Notes: generated from the letters alone by a model not told the origin. A stretch of 8,514 nt of DNA from Lysobacteraceae bacterium (GCA_003505795.1 DNXT01000196.1:458-8971), one strand, 5' to 3'; shown: positions 1 through 6,802, counted from the stretch's first letter. A program made the numbers and translations.

Positions 1-140
1 TCTCCCGCTTGCGGGAGAAGGTGGCCCGAAGGGCCGGATGAGGGTACGGCCAGGCCGCACGAGCCAGAAAGCATCGCGGCTTCGCCGCGCCCTCACCCTC
101 GCGCTGCGTGCTTTCCCTCTCCCGCAAGCGGGAGAGGGAA
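1..140. repeat. Composite intergenic hairpin repeat, copy A (left end may be cut by the window)
   Basis: The left part has a hairpin TCTCCCGC/GCGGGAGA at 1-18. A second hairpin follows at 23-35 (GGCCC, loop GAA, GGGCC), then a GGATGAGGGTACGG block at 36-49. The right end is an inverted repeat of two perfect 13-base arms (113-125 and 128-140) around AA, with core CCCTCTCCCGC. Between them, 75-89 can form a small GC-rich hairpin (CGCGGCTTCGCCGCG). Positions 12-49 match 3658-3695 of copy B at 35 of 38 bases. It lies beyond the secF terminator and encodes nothing recognisable. It resembles repeats I recall between genes in Xanthomonadaceae genomes; that link was not checked. Confidence 0.8.
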
Positions 141-207
141 ACTCGCCGAAGTGCGAACACTCGATACGGAAACGCTCCAGTCGCCCACCTTCAACTCGAA
201 CACGGCC

Positions 208-237
208 AGAAAGAAGGCCGCGCAATGCGCGGCCTTC
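208..237 (-). terminator. Intrinsic terminator of the sec operon
   Basis: A perfect 11-bp stem pairs 213-223 with 227-237 around a three-base loop. Read on the minus strand it is GAAGGCCGCGC, loop ATT, GCGCGGCCTTC, followed at once by a T-rich tail (TTTCT, 212-208). It begins 23 bases after the secF stop codon. This is the expected form of a rho-independent terminator, and it closes the queA-tgt-yajC-secD-secF unit. The tail is short for a strong terminator, so some readthrough is possible. Confidence 0.85.
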
Positions 238-259
238 GCAGGATCCACCAGCGTGCGGC

Positions 260-1228
260 TCAGGGCCGGCGCGCCAGCGCCTCCACGTCCTTGGCCTTCG
301 GCAGCAGGTCCTGCTTGCTGACCTTGAACGGGCCGATGCTCAGCAGCGGCACCGCCACGATCACCGACGACACCACCACGATCACCGCGCCGACCATGTG
401 GGTCTCGGCCAGGCCTTCCATCGACTCGCCGCCGTACAGGTACAGCGCCAGCGCCGACAGGAAGAACATCACCGCGGTGATCACCGTGCGCGACAGCGTC
501 TGGTTGATCGAGCGGTTCAGCACTTCCAGCGGTTCCACGCGCAGGCTGCGGAAGTTCTCGCGCACGCGGTCGAACACCACGATGATGTCGTTGATCGCGA
601 AGCCCATCACCGACAGCAGGCCGGCCAGCACGGTCAGGTCGAACTCGCGGCCGAGCAGCGACATGTAGGCGATGGTGACGACCAGGTCGAAGAAGGCGGT
701 GAGGCTGGCCACCACCGCGAACTTCCACTCGAAGCGGAACGCGATGTAGATCAGGAAGCCGACCAGCATGAAGATCGTCGCGTAGACGCCGTTCATGGCC
801 AGGTCCTTGCCGACCTGCGGGCCGACGAACTCGCCCGGCTGCACCGTGGCCGGGTTCTCGGCCGTGGTGACCGCGGCGCGGACCTGCTCGGCCACCGAAC
901 GGGCGGCGTCGTCGGCGTTGTTGTGCTCGCCGTGCGGCTGCAGGCGGACCATCACGTCGTTGCCGCCGCCCACGTTCTGCACCTGGGCGTTCTCGAAGCC
1001 GGCCTCGGACAGCTGGGTGCGCACGCGATCGACGTTGACCGGCTTCTCGAAGTGGGTGCGGACCACGGTGCCGCCGGTGAACTCCAGCGCGTAGTTGAAG
1101 TTCTTGACGCTGATGATGGCGATCGAGGCGACCAGCAACACGATCATCAGCACCAGCACCGGGTGGCGCAGGCGCATGAAGTCGATCTTGGTGTCGTTCG
1201 GGATCAGGTGGAGCGGGAACAGTTTCAT
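260..1228 (-). CDS. secF: Protein translocase subunit SecF
   Basis: SecF is an RND-superfamily inner-membrane protein. With SecD and YajC it joins SecYEG and uses the proton-motive force to promote late steps of protein export. The product has 322 residues, normal for the family (E. coli is close to this). Visible features are TM1 at about 24-42, the ALEFTGG motif at 47-53, a periplasmic domain at about 55-140, then five hydrophobic segments from about 146 to 298. The hallmark transmembrane segment SVMGFAINDIIVVFDRVREN (206-225) has the conserved Asp214. The start ATG is preceded by a strong AAGGAAG/AAGG Shine-Dalgarno region (1233-1243). It is 62 bp downstream of secD and is the last gene before the terminator. 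No anomaly was seen. Confidence 0.97.
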   Translation of the reverse strand: MKLFPLHLIPNDTKIDFMRLRHPVLVLMIVLLVASIAIISVKNFNYALEFTGGTVVRTHFEKPVNVDRVRTQLSEAGFENAQVQNVGGGNDVMVRLQPHGEHNNADDAARSVAEQVRAAVTTAENPATVQPGEFVGPQVGKDLAMNGVYATIFMLVGFLIYIAFRFEWKFAVVASLTAFFDLVVTIAYMSLLGREFDLTVLAGLLSVMGFAINDIIVVFDRVRENFRSLRVEPLEVLNRSINQTLSRTVITAVMFFLSALALYLYGGESMEGLAETHMVGAVIVVVSSVIVAVPLLSIGPFKVSKQDLLPKAKDVEALARRP

Positions 1229-1290
1229 GCAACCTTCTTCCTTTTTGAAAGTCCGCACATGGATGCGCGGGCTTCTGCGAGGGACTCGCG

Positions 1291-3135
1291 TCAAATGGCC
1301 ACGGACTTGAGCTTCTTGCGACGCCCGTAGATCAGCACCGCCAGCGCGCGCGACACGGTGATCGCGGTGAACATCGAGGCGAAGATGCCGATGATCATGG
1401 TCAGCGCGAAGCCCTTCAGCGGGCCGGTACCGAACGCGTACAGGGCCACGCCGACGATCAGGCCGGTCAGGTTGGCGTCGAGGATGGTGCCGCCGGCCTT
1501 GTCGTAGCCGGCCGCGATCGCCGACTTGGGCGGCATGCCGTGGCGCAGTTCCTCGCGGATGCGCTCGTTGATCAGCACATTGGCGTCCACCGACAGGCCC
1601 ACCGACAGCGCCAGGCCGGCAAAGCCGGGCAGCGTCATCGTCGCGCCGAACAGCGACATCACCGAGACCACGATCAGCAGGTTGAACAGCAGCGCCACCG
1701 AGGTGATCGCGCCGAACATGCGGTAGTAGACGGTGAAGAACACCAGCGTGAACAGGAACGCGTAGACCACCGCGGTGACGCCGCGCTCCACGTTCTCCGC
1801 ACCCAGGCTCGGGCCGATCACGTATTCCTCGACGAAGTCCATCGGCGCGGCCAGCGAGCCGGCGCGCAGCAGCTTGGCCAGGTTCTCGGCCTCGCTCTTC
1901 TCCAGGCCGGTGGTCTGGAAGTTCTTGCCGAACACGCCGGCGATGCGGGTCGGCGACAGCGCCTCTTCCTTGACCCGGACGCTGCGCACTTCCTTGCCGT
2001 CGACCATGGTCACGGTCGGGATGCGCTCGATGTAGACCACCGACATCAGCTTGCCGACGTTGGCGCTGGTGTAGTCGAACATGCGCTGGCCGGCGAAGTT
2101 GTTGAGGGTGACGCTGACCGCCGGCATGCCGTTCTGGTCGGCGCCGACGGTGGCGTTGACCATCTGGTCGCCGGACACCAGCACGCGCTTGCTCAGCAGC
2201 ACCGGGGCGCCGGTGTCGCGCACGCGGTAGACCTTGGCCTCGGGCGGGATGTTGCCGGTGCGCACCGCGTCCTCGGCGTTGCCGTCGACCACGCCGCGGA
2301 ACTCCAGGGTGGCGGTGGCGCCGATCAGGCGCTTGGCCTCGGCGGTGTCCTGCACGCCGGGCAGCTCGACCACGATGCGGTCCTCGCCCTGGCGCTGGAT
2401 GATCGGCTCGGCCACGCCCAGCTCGTTGACGCGGTTGCGCAGCGTGGTCAGGTTCTGCTCGATCGCGCCGCTGGCGATCTGCCTGAGCTCGGCGTCGGGC
2501 ACCACCACCGCGATCCGCTCGCCGGACACGTTGTAGGTCAGGGTCGGCTGCGCCTTGGCCAGCGCGGCGCGGGCGCTGCCGGCGTTGCCGGCGTCGGCCA
2601 GCACCACCTGGATGCTGTTGTCGGGACGGCGGTCGACGCTGCGGTAGGCGATGCGCGCATCGCGCAGCGTGGTGCGGATGTCCTCGGCGAACCCGTCCAG
2701 GCGCTTCTCCAGCGCCGCCTTCTGGTCCACCTGCAGCGCGAAGTGCACGCCGCCGACCAGGTCCAGGCCCAGCACCATGGGTTTGCCGCCGAGCTTGGCC
2801 AGCCAGTCCGGCACGGTCGAGGCCAGGTTCAGCGCCACCGTGTAGTTCTCGCCGACCTGCTGGCGCAGCACGTCGTTGGCGCGGGTCTGCACCTCCAGCG
2901 ACGGCAGCCGCACGATCAGGCTGTCGCCCTCCTTGCCCACCGCCTTGGGCGTGATGCCCGCGGCCTTGAGGTCGGCGCTGACGCGCTCGCTGAGCGCATC
3001 GTCGATCTGGCCGCCGCGGTTGGCAGTGATCTGGACGGAGGGATCCTTCTGGTAGACGTTGGGCAGCGCGTACAGCGCGCTGAGCACCAGCACGACCAGG
3101 ATCAGGAAGTATTTCCAACGGGGAAATTCGAGCAT
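1291..3135 (-). CDS. secD: Protein translocase subunit SecD
   Basis: SecD is the larger RND-type subunit of SecDF-YajC in the inner membrane, driving proton-powered release of translocated proteins. The product has 614 residues, the usual length in gammaproteobacteria. TM1 is at about 8-26. The first periplasmic region has the GLDLVGG motif at 123-129, and the P1 domain has NRVNELGVAEP at 234-244 and VELPGVQD at 256-263. Five C-terminal membrane segments run from about 452 to 604. The SVGLSVDANVLINERIREE motif (511-529) has the conserved proton-pathway Asp517. The C-terminus is basic (GRRKKLK). The ATG start is 57 bp after yajC and has only a weak GGGAC ribosome-binding site, so coupling to yajC expression is plausible. 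No frameshift or missing motif was seen. Confidence 0.97.
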   Translation of the reverse strand: MLEFPRWKYFLILVVLVLSALYALPNVYQKDPSVQITANRGGQIDDALSERVSADLKAAGITPKAVGKEGDSLIVRLPSLEVQTRANDVLRQQVGENYTVALNLASTVPDWLAKLGGKPMVLGLDLVGGVHFALQVDQKAALEKRLDGFAEDIRTTLRDARIAYRSVDRRPDNSIQVVLADAGNAGSARAALAKAQPTLTYNVSGERIAVVVPDAELRQIASGAIEQNLTTLRNRVNELGVAEPIIQRQGEDRIVVELPGVQDTAEAKRLIGATATLEFRGVVDGNAEDAVRTGNIPPEAKVYRVRDTGAPVLLSKRVLVSGDQMVNATVGADQNGMPAVSVTLNNFAGQRMFDYTSANVGKLMSVVYIERIPTVTMVDGKEVRSVRVKEEALSPTRIAGVFGKNFQTTGLEKSEAENLAKLLRAGSLAAPMDFVEEYVIGPSLGAENVERGVTAVVYAFLFTLVFFTVYYRMFGAITSVALLFNLLIVVSVMSLFGATMTLPGFAGLALSVGLSVDANVLINERIREELRHGMPPKSAIAAGYDKAGGTILDANLTGLIVGVALYAFGTGPLKGFALTMIIGIFASMFTAITVSRALAVLIYGRRKKLKSVAI

Positions 3136-3192
3136 TGCGACAGTCCCGCGCGGCGCCGTCCCGGCGCCACGCCTAGCAGGGAAAAGGATCGA

Positions 3193-3543
3193 TCAGTTGG
3201 CGGACTTGAGCGTGCCCTTGGGCAGCACGTTGCCCACGGCGCCCTTCTGCACGCGCACGCGCACGTTGTCGGCCACTTCCACGGTGATGAAGTTGTCGCC
3301 GATGTCGGTGATCACGCCCGCGATGCCGCTGGTGGTCAGCACTTCGTCGCCGCGCGAGAGCTTGTCCTGCATCGCCTTGTGCTCCTTCTGCCGCTTCATC
3401 TGCGGGCGGATCATCAGGAAGTACATCACCGCGATCAGGATGATCGGGAACAGCAGCGTGCTGAGCCCCATGCCGCCGCCGGCCGGCTGGCCGCCCGCGG
3501 TCTGCGCCTGGGCGGCGGGAATCAGGAAATCGAGCAGGTTCAT
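3193..3543 (-). CDS. yajC: Preprotein translocase accessory subunit YajC
   Basis: This is a 116-residue single-pass inner-membrane protein that binds SecDF and stabilises the holotranslocon. A short, Ala/Gly/Gln-rich N-terminal stretch (10-26) precedes one transmembrane helix at about 27-46. A basic cytoplasmic segment RPQMKRQK (46-53) follows, then the conserved GDEVLTTSGIAGVI motif (65-78) of the small beta-rich YajC domain. Length and layout are typical. The start is set by AGGAAG at 3551-3556, 7 bases upstream of the ATG. It precedes secD by 57 bp. Its 5' side is unusual: 236 bases separate it from tgt, and that gap contains a long inverted repeat, so yajC-secDF expression may be partly separated from queA-tgt. 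Confidence 0.96.
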   Translation of the reverse strand: MNLLDFLIPAAQAQTAGGQPAGGGMGLSTLLFPIILIAVMYFLMIRPQMKRQKEHKAMQDKLSRGDEVLTTSGIAGVITDIGDNFITVEVADNVRVRVQKGAVGNVLPKGTLKSAN

Positions 3544-3645
3544 CAGGTTGCTTCCTATCTTGGTTGCCGGCCCGCCGCGGGGGTGTGCCGGCCGTTGTGG
3601 TCGCCGCCGCAGCGGAGGTCAGCCGTGAAGTATGCCATGGCTTTT

Positions 3646-3779
3646 CCCTTCTCCCGCCGGGAGAAGGTGGCGCGAAGCGCCGGACGAGGGTACGGGGCGA
3701 AGCCGCTGCACATCCCGAATACGCAGCGGCTCCGCCCCCGTACCCTCGTCCCAGCCCCTCTCCCGGAGACAGCGGGGCT
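3646..3779. repeat. Composite intergenic hairpin repeat, copy B (tgt–yajC gap)
   Basis: This has three nested or serial stems. First, CCTTCTCCCG (3647-3656) and CGGGAGAAGG (3658-3667) form a perfect inverted repeat, followed by GGCGC-GAA-GCGCC (3669-3681). Second, a long stem pairs 3682-3709 with 3723-3751, nearly complete with one mismatch and a one-base bulge, around a 13-base loop. Its arms include GGACGAGGGTACGGGG and the reverse complement. Third, AGCCCC (3753-3758) pairs with GGGGCT (3774-3779) around TCTCC/GGAGA, directly after the tgt stop codon on the minus strand. It shares 35 of 38 bases with copy A. On the minus-strand transcript it would be a large structure between tgt and yajC. 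There is no T-run after any stem, so it is not a standard intrinsic terminator. Confidence 0.85.
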
Positions 3780-4910
3780 TCAGGGCGCAGGCGGCACCGC
3801 CCCCCGCGCCGCATAGAAGGACCGCCGGAACCCGGCAAAGGTTCCCGCGGCGATGGCCGCACGCATGTCGGCCATCAGTTTCTCGTAGTACCAGAGGTTG
3901 TGCAGGGTGCCGAGCATCGGCGCCAGCATCTCGTTGCAGCGGTCCAGGTGGCGCAGGTAGGCGCGGGTATAGCCGCCGCTGCAGGCATGGCAGCCGCAGC
4001 CGGGCTCGATCGGATCGAGATCGCGCTCGTACCGGGCGTTGCGGATGCGGACCGTGCCGAACGCGGTGAAATAGTGGCCGTTGCGGGCGTTGCGGGTCGG
4101 CATCACGCAGTCGAACATGTCCACGCCGCGGGCCACGCCCTCGACCAGGTCCTCCGGCCGCCCCACCCCCATCAGGTAGCGCGGGCGATCGGCCGGCAGG
4201 CGCGGGTGCAGGTGCTCGAGCATGGCGTTGCGCTCGTGCTCGGGCTCGCCCACCGCCAGCCCGCCGATCGCGTAGCCGTCGAAGCCGATCGCCTGCAGCC
4301 CGTCCAGCGAGCGGCTGCGCAGGTCCGGGTGCACCCCGCCCTGGACGATGCCGAACAGCGCCGCGTCGTTGCCCAGGCCGTCGTGGGCGTCGCGCGAGCG
4401 CTGCGCCCAGCGCAGGCTCAGCTCCATCGAGCGCCGCGCCACCTCCTCGGTGGCCGGGTACGGGGTGCATTCGTCGAAGATCATCACGATGTCCGAATCG
4501 AGCACCTTCTGGATCCGCATGCTCTCCTCCGGACCCAGGAACACCCGGGCGCCGTCGGTCGGCGAGGCGAAGGTCACACCCTGCTCGGTGATCTTGCGCC
4601 GGTGCGCCAGCGAGAACACCTGGAAACCGCCCGAATCGGTCAGGATCGGGCCGTCCCAGCGCGCGAAGCCGTGCAGGCCGCCATGGTCGCCGATCACGTC
4701 CAGGCCCGGGCGCAGGTACAGGTGGAAGGTGTTGCCGAGGATGATCTCGGCGCCCAGCGCGCGGATCTGCTCCGGCAGCACGCCCTTGACCGAGCCATAG
4801 GTGCCGACCGGCATGAACGCCGGGGTCTCGACGGTGCCGCGCGGGAAGGTCAGGCGGCCGCGACGGGCGTTGCCGTCGGTGGCGTGGAGCTGGAACTGCA
4901 GTCTGGACAT
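3780..4910 (-). CDS. tgt: tRNA-guanine(34) transglycosylase
   Basis: Tgt swaps guanine-34 for preQ1 in the anticodon of Tyr, His, Asn and Asp tRNAs, the step before QueA in queuosine synthesis. It is cytoplasmic and 376 residues long, against about 375 in E. coli. The proposed general-base motif ILTDSGGFQVFS is at 89-100 (Asp92). The nucleophile is Asp267 in FDCVMPTRNARNG (266-278). The zinc site is CGCHAC (Cys305, Cys307, Cys310) with His337. Substrate-pocket motifs IFDECTPYP (144-152), FGIVQGG (186-192) and GGLAVGE (216-222) are intact. The N-terminus aligns with known Tgt starts, so ATG at 4910 is favoured, yet no Shine-Dalgarno sequence precedes it: the leader is CGGCCCTTCA behind a heptad array. 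It is 81 bp downstream of queA. Confidence 0.97.
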   Translation of the reverse strand: MSRLQFQLHATDGNARRGRLTFPRGTVETPAFMPVGTYGSVKGVLPEQIRALGAEIILGNTFHLYLRPGLDVIGDHGGLHGFARWDGPILTDSGGFQVFSLAHRRKITEQGVTFASPTDGARVFLGPEESMRIQKVLDSDIVMIFDECTPYPATEEVARRSMELSLRWAQRSRDAHDGLGNDAALFGIVQGGVHPDLRSRSLDGLQAIGFDGYAIGGLAVGEPEHERNAMLEHLHPRLPADRPRYLMGVGRPEDLVEGVARGVDMFDCVMPTRNARNGHYFTAFGTVRIRNARYERDLDPIEPGCGCHACSGGYTRAYLRHLDRCNEMLAPMLGTLHNLWYYEKLMADMRAAIAAGTFAGFRRSFYAARGAVPPAP

Positions 4911-4919
4911 TGAAGGGCC

Positions 4920-4961
4920 GGGATTCGGGATTCGGGATTCGGGATTCGGGATTGGAGATTC
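4920..4961 (+). repeat. Heptad direct-repeat array GGGATTC, six units
   Basis: Four exact GGGATTC units (4920-4947) are followed by GGGATTG (4948-4954) and a degenerate GAGATTC (4955-4961), all on a strict 7-base period. It ends 9 bases before the tgt start codon on the minus strand and so occupies the place where a tgt ribosome-binding site would be expected. It is inverted relative to the array at 4997-5024. Confidence 0.93.
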
Positions 4962-4991
4962 GCAAAGGGGAGGCGCGATTGGGTACTGCTT

Positions 4992-6044
4992 CTACGAATC
5001 CCCAATCCCCAATCCCCAATCCCCGCTCCACAGCAGCATCGCGTCGCCATAGCTGAAGAAGCGATAGCGCTGCGCCACCGCGTGCCGGTAGGCCTCGAAC
5101 ACCCGGTCGCGCCCGGCGAAGGCCGACACCATCATCAGCAGCGTGCTTTCCGGCAGGTGGAAGTTGGTGACCATCGCGTCGACGCTGCGGATGCGGTAGC
5201 CGGGCAGGATGAAGATCTGGGTCTCGCCGGCGAACGGCTGCAGCTCGCCTTCGCGCATCGCGCTCTCCAGCGAGCGCACCACCGTGGTGCCGACCGCCAC
5301 CACCCGGCCGCCGCGGGCGCGGGTGCGGCGCACCTGCTCGACCAGCCCGGCGCCGACGTTGAGCCATTCGCGGTGCATCACGTGCTGGTCCAGCGACTCC
5401 ACCCGTACCGGCTGGAAGGTGCCGGCGCCCACGTGCAGGGTGACGTGGCCGAACTCGACGCCGCGCTCGCGCAGGCGCTGCAGCAGGGTCTCGTCGAAAT
5501 GCAGGCCGGCGGTCGGCGCCGCCACCGCGCCGATCTCGCGCGCGAACACGGTCTGGTAGCGCTCGCGGTCGTCGGCGCCGGGTTCGCGGCGGATGTACGG
5601 CGGCAGCGGCAGCCGCCCGGCGTGCAGCAGCCACTGTTCCAGCGGTTCGGGCACCTCGAAACGGAGCAGGTAGAACTCGCCCTCGCGGCCCAGCACCTCG
5701 GCCTCGCCGCCGGCATCCAGGGCGATGCGGCCGCCAGGCTTGGGCGACTTGCTGGCGCCGACCTGCGCCCGCGCCTGCTGCCCGCCGAGCAGGCGCTCGA
5801 TCAGGATCTCGACCCGGCCGCCGCTGGCCTTGTGCCCGAACAGGCGCGCCGGGATCACCCGGGTGTCGTTGAACACCAGCAGGTCGCCCGGCTGCAGCAG
5901 CTCCGGCAGGTCGCGCACGTGCCGGTCCTGCAGCCCGGCCGGAGCCGGCGGCACCACCATCAACCGGCTGGCCGAGCGCTCGGCCAGCGGGGCCTGGGCG
6001 ATCAGCGATTCGGGCAGGTCGTAGCGGAAATCGGACTTCTTCAA
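4992..6044 (-). CDS. queA: S-adenosylmethionine:tRNA ribosyltransferase-isomerase
   Basis: QueA transfers and isomerises the ribosyl group of AdoMet onto preQ1-34 of tRNA, giving epoxyqueuosine. It is a cytoplasmic enzyme of 350 residues, close to E. coli (356). Family motifs are FNDTRVIPARL (58-68), APTAGLHF (176-183), HVTLHVGAGTF (200-210), GTTVVRSLES (252-261), TNFHLPESTL (293-302) and FSYGDAML (330-337). The start is TTG at 6044: the KKSDFRYDLPESLIAQ N-terminus fits the family, and no in-frame ATG lies in the 36 bases before it. No clear Shine-Dalgarno is present. The last ten residues (341-350, GDWGLGIGDS) are encoded by the GGGGATT heptad array. Only the TAG stop lies beyond it, so the C-terminus has been shaped by the repeat. 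Confidence 0.96.
   Translation of the reverse strand: MKKSDFRYDLPESLIAQAPLAERSASRLMVVPPAPAGLQDRHVRDLPELLQPGDLLVFNDTRVIPARLFGHKASGGRVEILIERLLGGQQARAQVGASKSPKPGGRIALDAGGEAEVLGREGEFYLLRFEVPEPLEQWLLHAGRLPLPPYIRREPGADDRERYQTVFAREIGAVAAPTAGLHFDETLLQRLRERGVEFGHVTLHVGAGTFQPVRVESLDQHVMHREWLNVGAGLVEQVRRTRARGGRVVAVGTTVVRSLESAMREGELQPFAGETQIFILPGYRIRSVDAMVTNFHLPESTLLMMVSAFAGRDRVFEAYRHAVAQRYRFFSYGDAMLLWSGDWGLGIGDS
4997..5024 (-). repeat. Heptad direct-repeat array GGGGATT, four units, inside the queA 3' end
   Basis: Four perfect tandem AATCCCC units on the plus strand read as GGGGATT on the minus strand. They lie within queA codons 341-350. The array is inverted relative to 4920-4961. In the minus-strand transcript, GGGGAUU units here could pair with the AAUCCCG units 35 bases further on, making an imperfect hairpin that spans the queA stop codon and the tgt leader. 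Similar GGGATT heptads are, from memory, common between Xanthomonas-family genes. Confidence 0.93.
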
Positions 6045-6066
6045 GACGGCGGCATCGGGCGAACGG

Positions 6067-6079
6067 GGGCGACATTGTA
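6067..6079 (-). promoter_or_regulatory. Possible queA operon promoter (-10 element)
   Basis: TACAAT on the minus strand (6079-6074) differs from the TATAAT consensus at one base. It would place the transcription start near 6067, about 22 bases before the TTG codon. No -35 match lies at the expected distance: that position is GC-rich (CCGGGC), inside or next to a 6-bp stem GGGCCG/CGGCCC (6082-6100). It is the only plausible -10 in the short queA leader. Evidence is a single hexamer, so this is tentative. Confidence 0.4.
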
Positions 6080-6151
6080 GCGGGCCGCCCTGGCCGGCCC
6101 GGATGCCGGGGTGTGCAGGATCCGGACGATGCCCTCGAGGGAGGGCCTTCC

Positions 6152-6220
6152 TGTGGGAGGGACTTCAGTCCCGACCGGGCCTTACCGCGGCAGGCCGTCG
6201 GGACTGAAGTCCCTCCCACA
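6152..6220. repeat. Inverted pair of REP-like units
   Basis: Two 24-base units, 6152-6175 and 6197-6220, are perfect reverse complements separated by 21 bases. Each begins with TGTGGGAGGGAC and folds on itself as GGGAC-TTCA-GTCCC, while the pair can form one long stem. The spacer adds a short GGCCT/AGGCC stem (6178-6182 with 6192-6196). The layout matches REP/BIME-type elements with a GTAG/GTGG head known from Stenotrophomonas and Pseudomonas relatives. It sits downstream of the Lrp-type gene and upstream of queA, both on the minus strand. Confidence 0.88.
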
Positions 6221-6296
6221 AGAAGCGACAGCCGCAACGGCAGGATCGCCTCGCACGGCGGCGCGGCAAGCATCGGGGCTTGTCTCCCTGCAGCGC

Positions 6297-6315
6297 GGAC
6301 CGGAGTCCCTCCTAC
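6297..6315 (-). repeat. Diverged single REP-like unit
   Basis: Read on the minus strand, this is GTAGGAGGGACTCCGGTCC. It keeps the GTAG head and the GGGAC...GTCC hairpin of the units at 6152-6220 but differs in the loop. It lies 41 bases after the stop of the Lrp-family gene. With the pair to its left it makes a cluster of three. The rest of the 311-base gap between queA and the regulator gene (6045-6355) shows only the possible queA promoter. Confidence 0.65.
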
Positions 6316-6355
6316 GAGATCATGGCCACGGCGGGCTCCATGCGGCCCGGCCAGG

Positions 6356-6787
6356 TCAGCGCGCGAACTTGGTCGACAGCAGGATCGCCGAGGTGGTGCG
6401 CTCGACCCCGTCCAGCGCGCCGATGCGGTCGGTCAGCACATCCATCTCGGCCACCCCGGCGGTGACCCCGAGCGCCACCAGGTCGTAGGGGCCACTGACC
6501 GAATGCAGCTCGCGCACCTGCGGGATCGCCTGCAGCGCCTTGACCACCGAGGCCATCTGCTTGGGCATCACCGTGATCATGATGTGGGCGCGGATGTAGG
6601 CCTGCTCGTAGTCCTCGTGCAGCCGCACCGTGTAGCCGCCGATCACCCCCTGCCGCTCCAGCTTCTCGATCCGGCTCTGCACGGTGGTGCGCGACAGCCC
6701 CAGCCGCCGCGCGATCTGCGCAGTGGAGGCCCGGGCGTCCTCGCGCAGCAGCGACAACAACTGCTCGTCGGCCGCAGTCAGCTTCAT
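6356..6787 (-). CDS. Lrp/AsnC-family transcriptional regulator
   Basis: This 143-residue cytoplasmic DNA-binding protein has the standard two-domain layout of the feast/famine family. An N-terminal winged helix-turn-helix runs from about 4 to 52, with the recognition region STAQIARRLGLSRTTVQSRI at 21-40. A C-terminal RAM ligand-binding and oligomerisation domain runs from about 64 to 143, with the effector-loop signature SVSGPYDLVALG at 96-107. Family members bind as dimers to octamers or higher and usually sense an amino acid. AAGGA at 6797-6801, 9 bases before the ATG, sets the start. It is divergent from the aminotransferase, an arrangement usual when the regulator controls its neighbour. 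Palindromes in the shared gap are candidate operators. The effector cannot be named, and it should not be called Lrp itself without orthology evidence. Confidence 0.93.
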   Translation of the reverse strand: MKLTAADEQLLSLLREDARASTAQIARRLGLSRTTVQSRIEKLERQGVIGGYTVRLHEDYEQAYIRAHIMITVMPKQMASVVKALQAIPQVRELHSVSGPYDLVALGVTAGVAEMDVLTDRIGALDGVERTTSAILLSTKFAR

Positions 6788-6802
6788 TTTGCCTGATCCT
6801 TA

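Noticed and set aside
260..3118. A 952-residue minus-strand frame that contains all of SecF, suggesting a fusion
   Set aside because: Only the part from 1228 downward is SecF. The upstream part is an off-frame reading of secD with no recognisable protein character.
1540..3816. A 758-residue plus-strand open frame over secD and yajC, and similar long frames at 38-1330, 3564-4913 and 5082-6080
   Set aside because: They are antisense to secure genes, have low-complexity His/Arg/Ala/Gly-rich composition and match no family. They are by-products of high GC, which makes stop codons rare.
4920..5024. CRISPR-like array
   Set aside because: The repeat unit is 7 bases in direct tandem with no spacers, and no cas gene is nearby.
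6045..6080. preQ1 riboswitch before queA
   Set aside because: The probable leader is about 22 bases and shows no preQ1 aptamer hairpin or A-rich tail.
6152..6220. Insertion-sequence terminal repeats
   Set aside because: The two arms enclose only 21 bases and no transposase is in the window; a REP-like pair explains it better.
3619..6273. An 884-residue minus-strand frame across tgt and queA
   Set aside because: It is an off-frame reading of both genes, rich in Arg, Ala, Gly and Pro; the true frames carry all family motifs.
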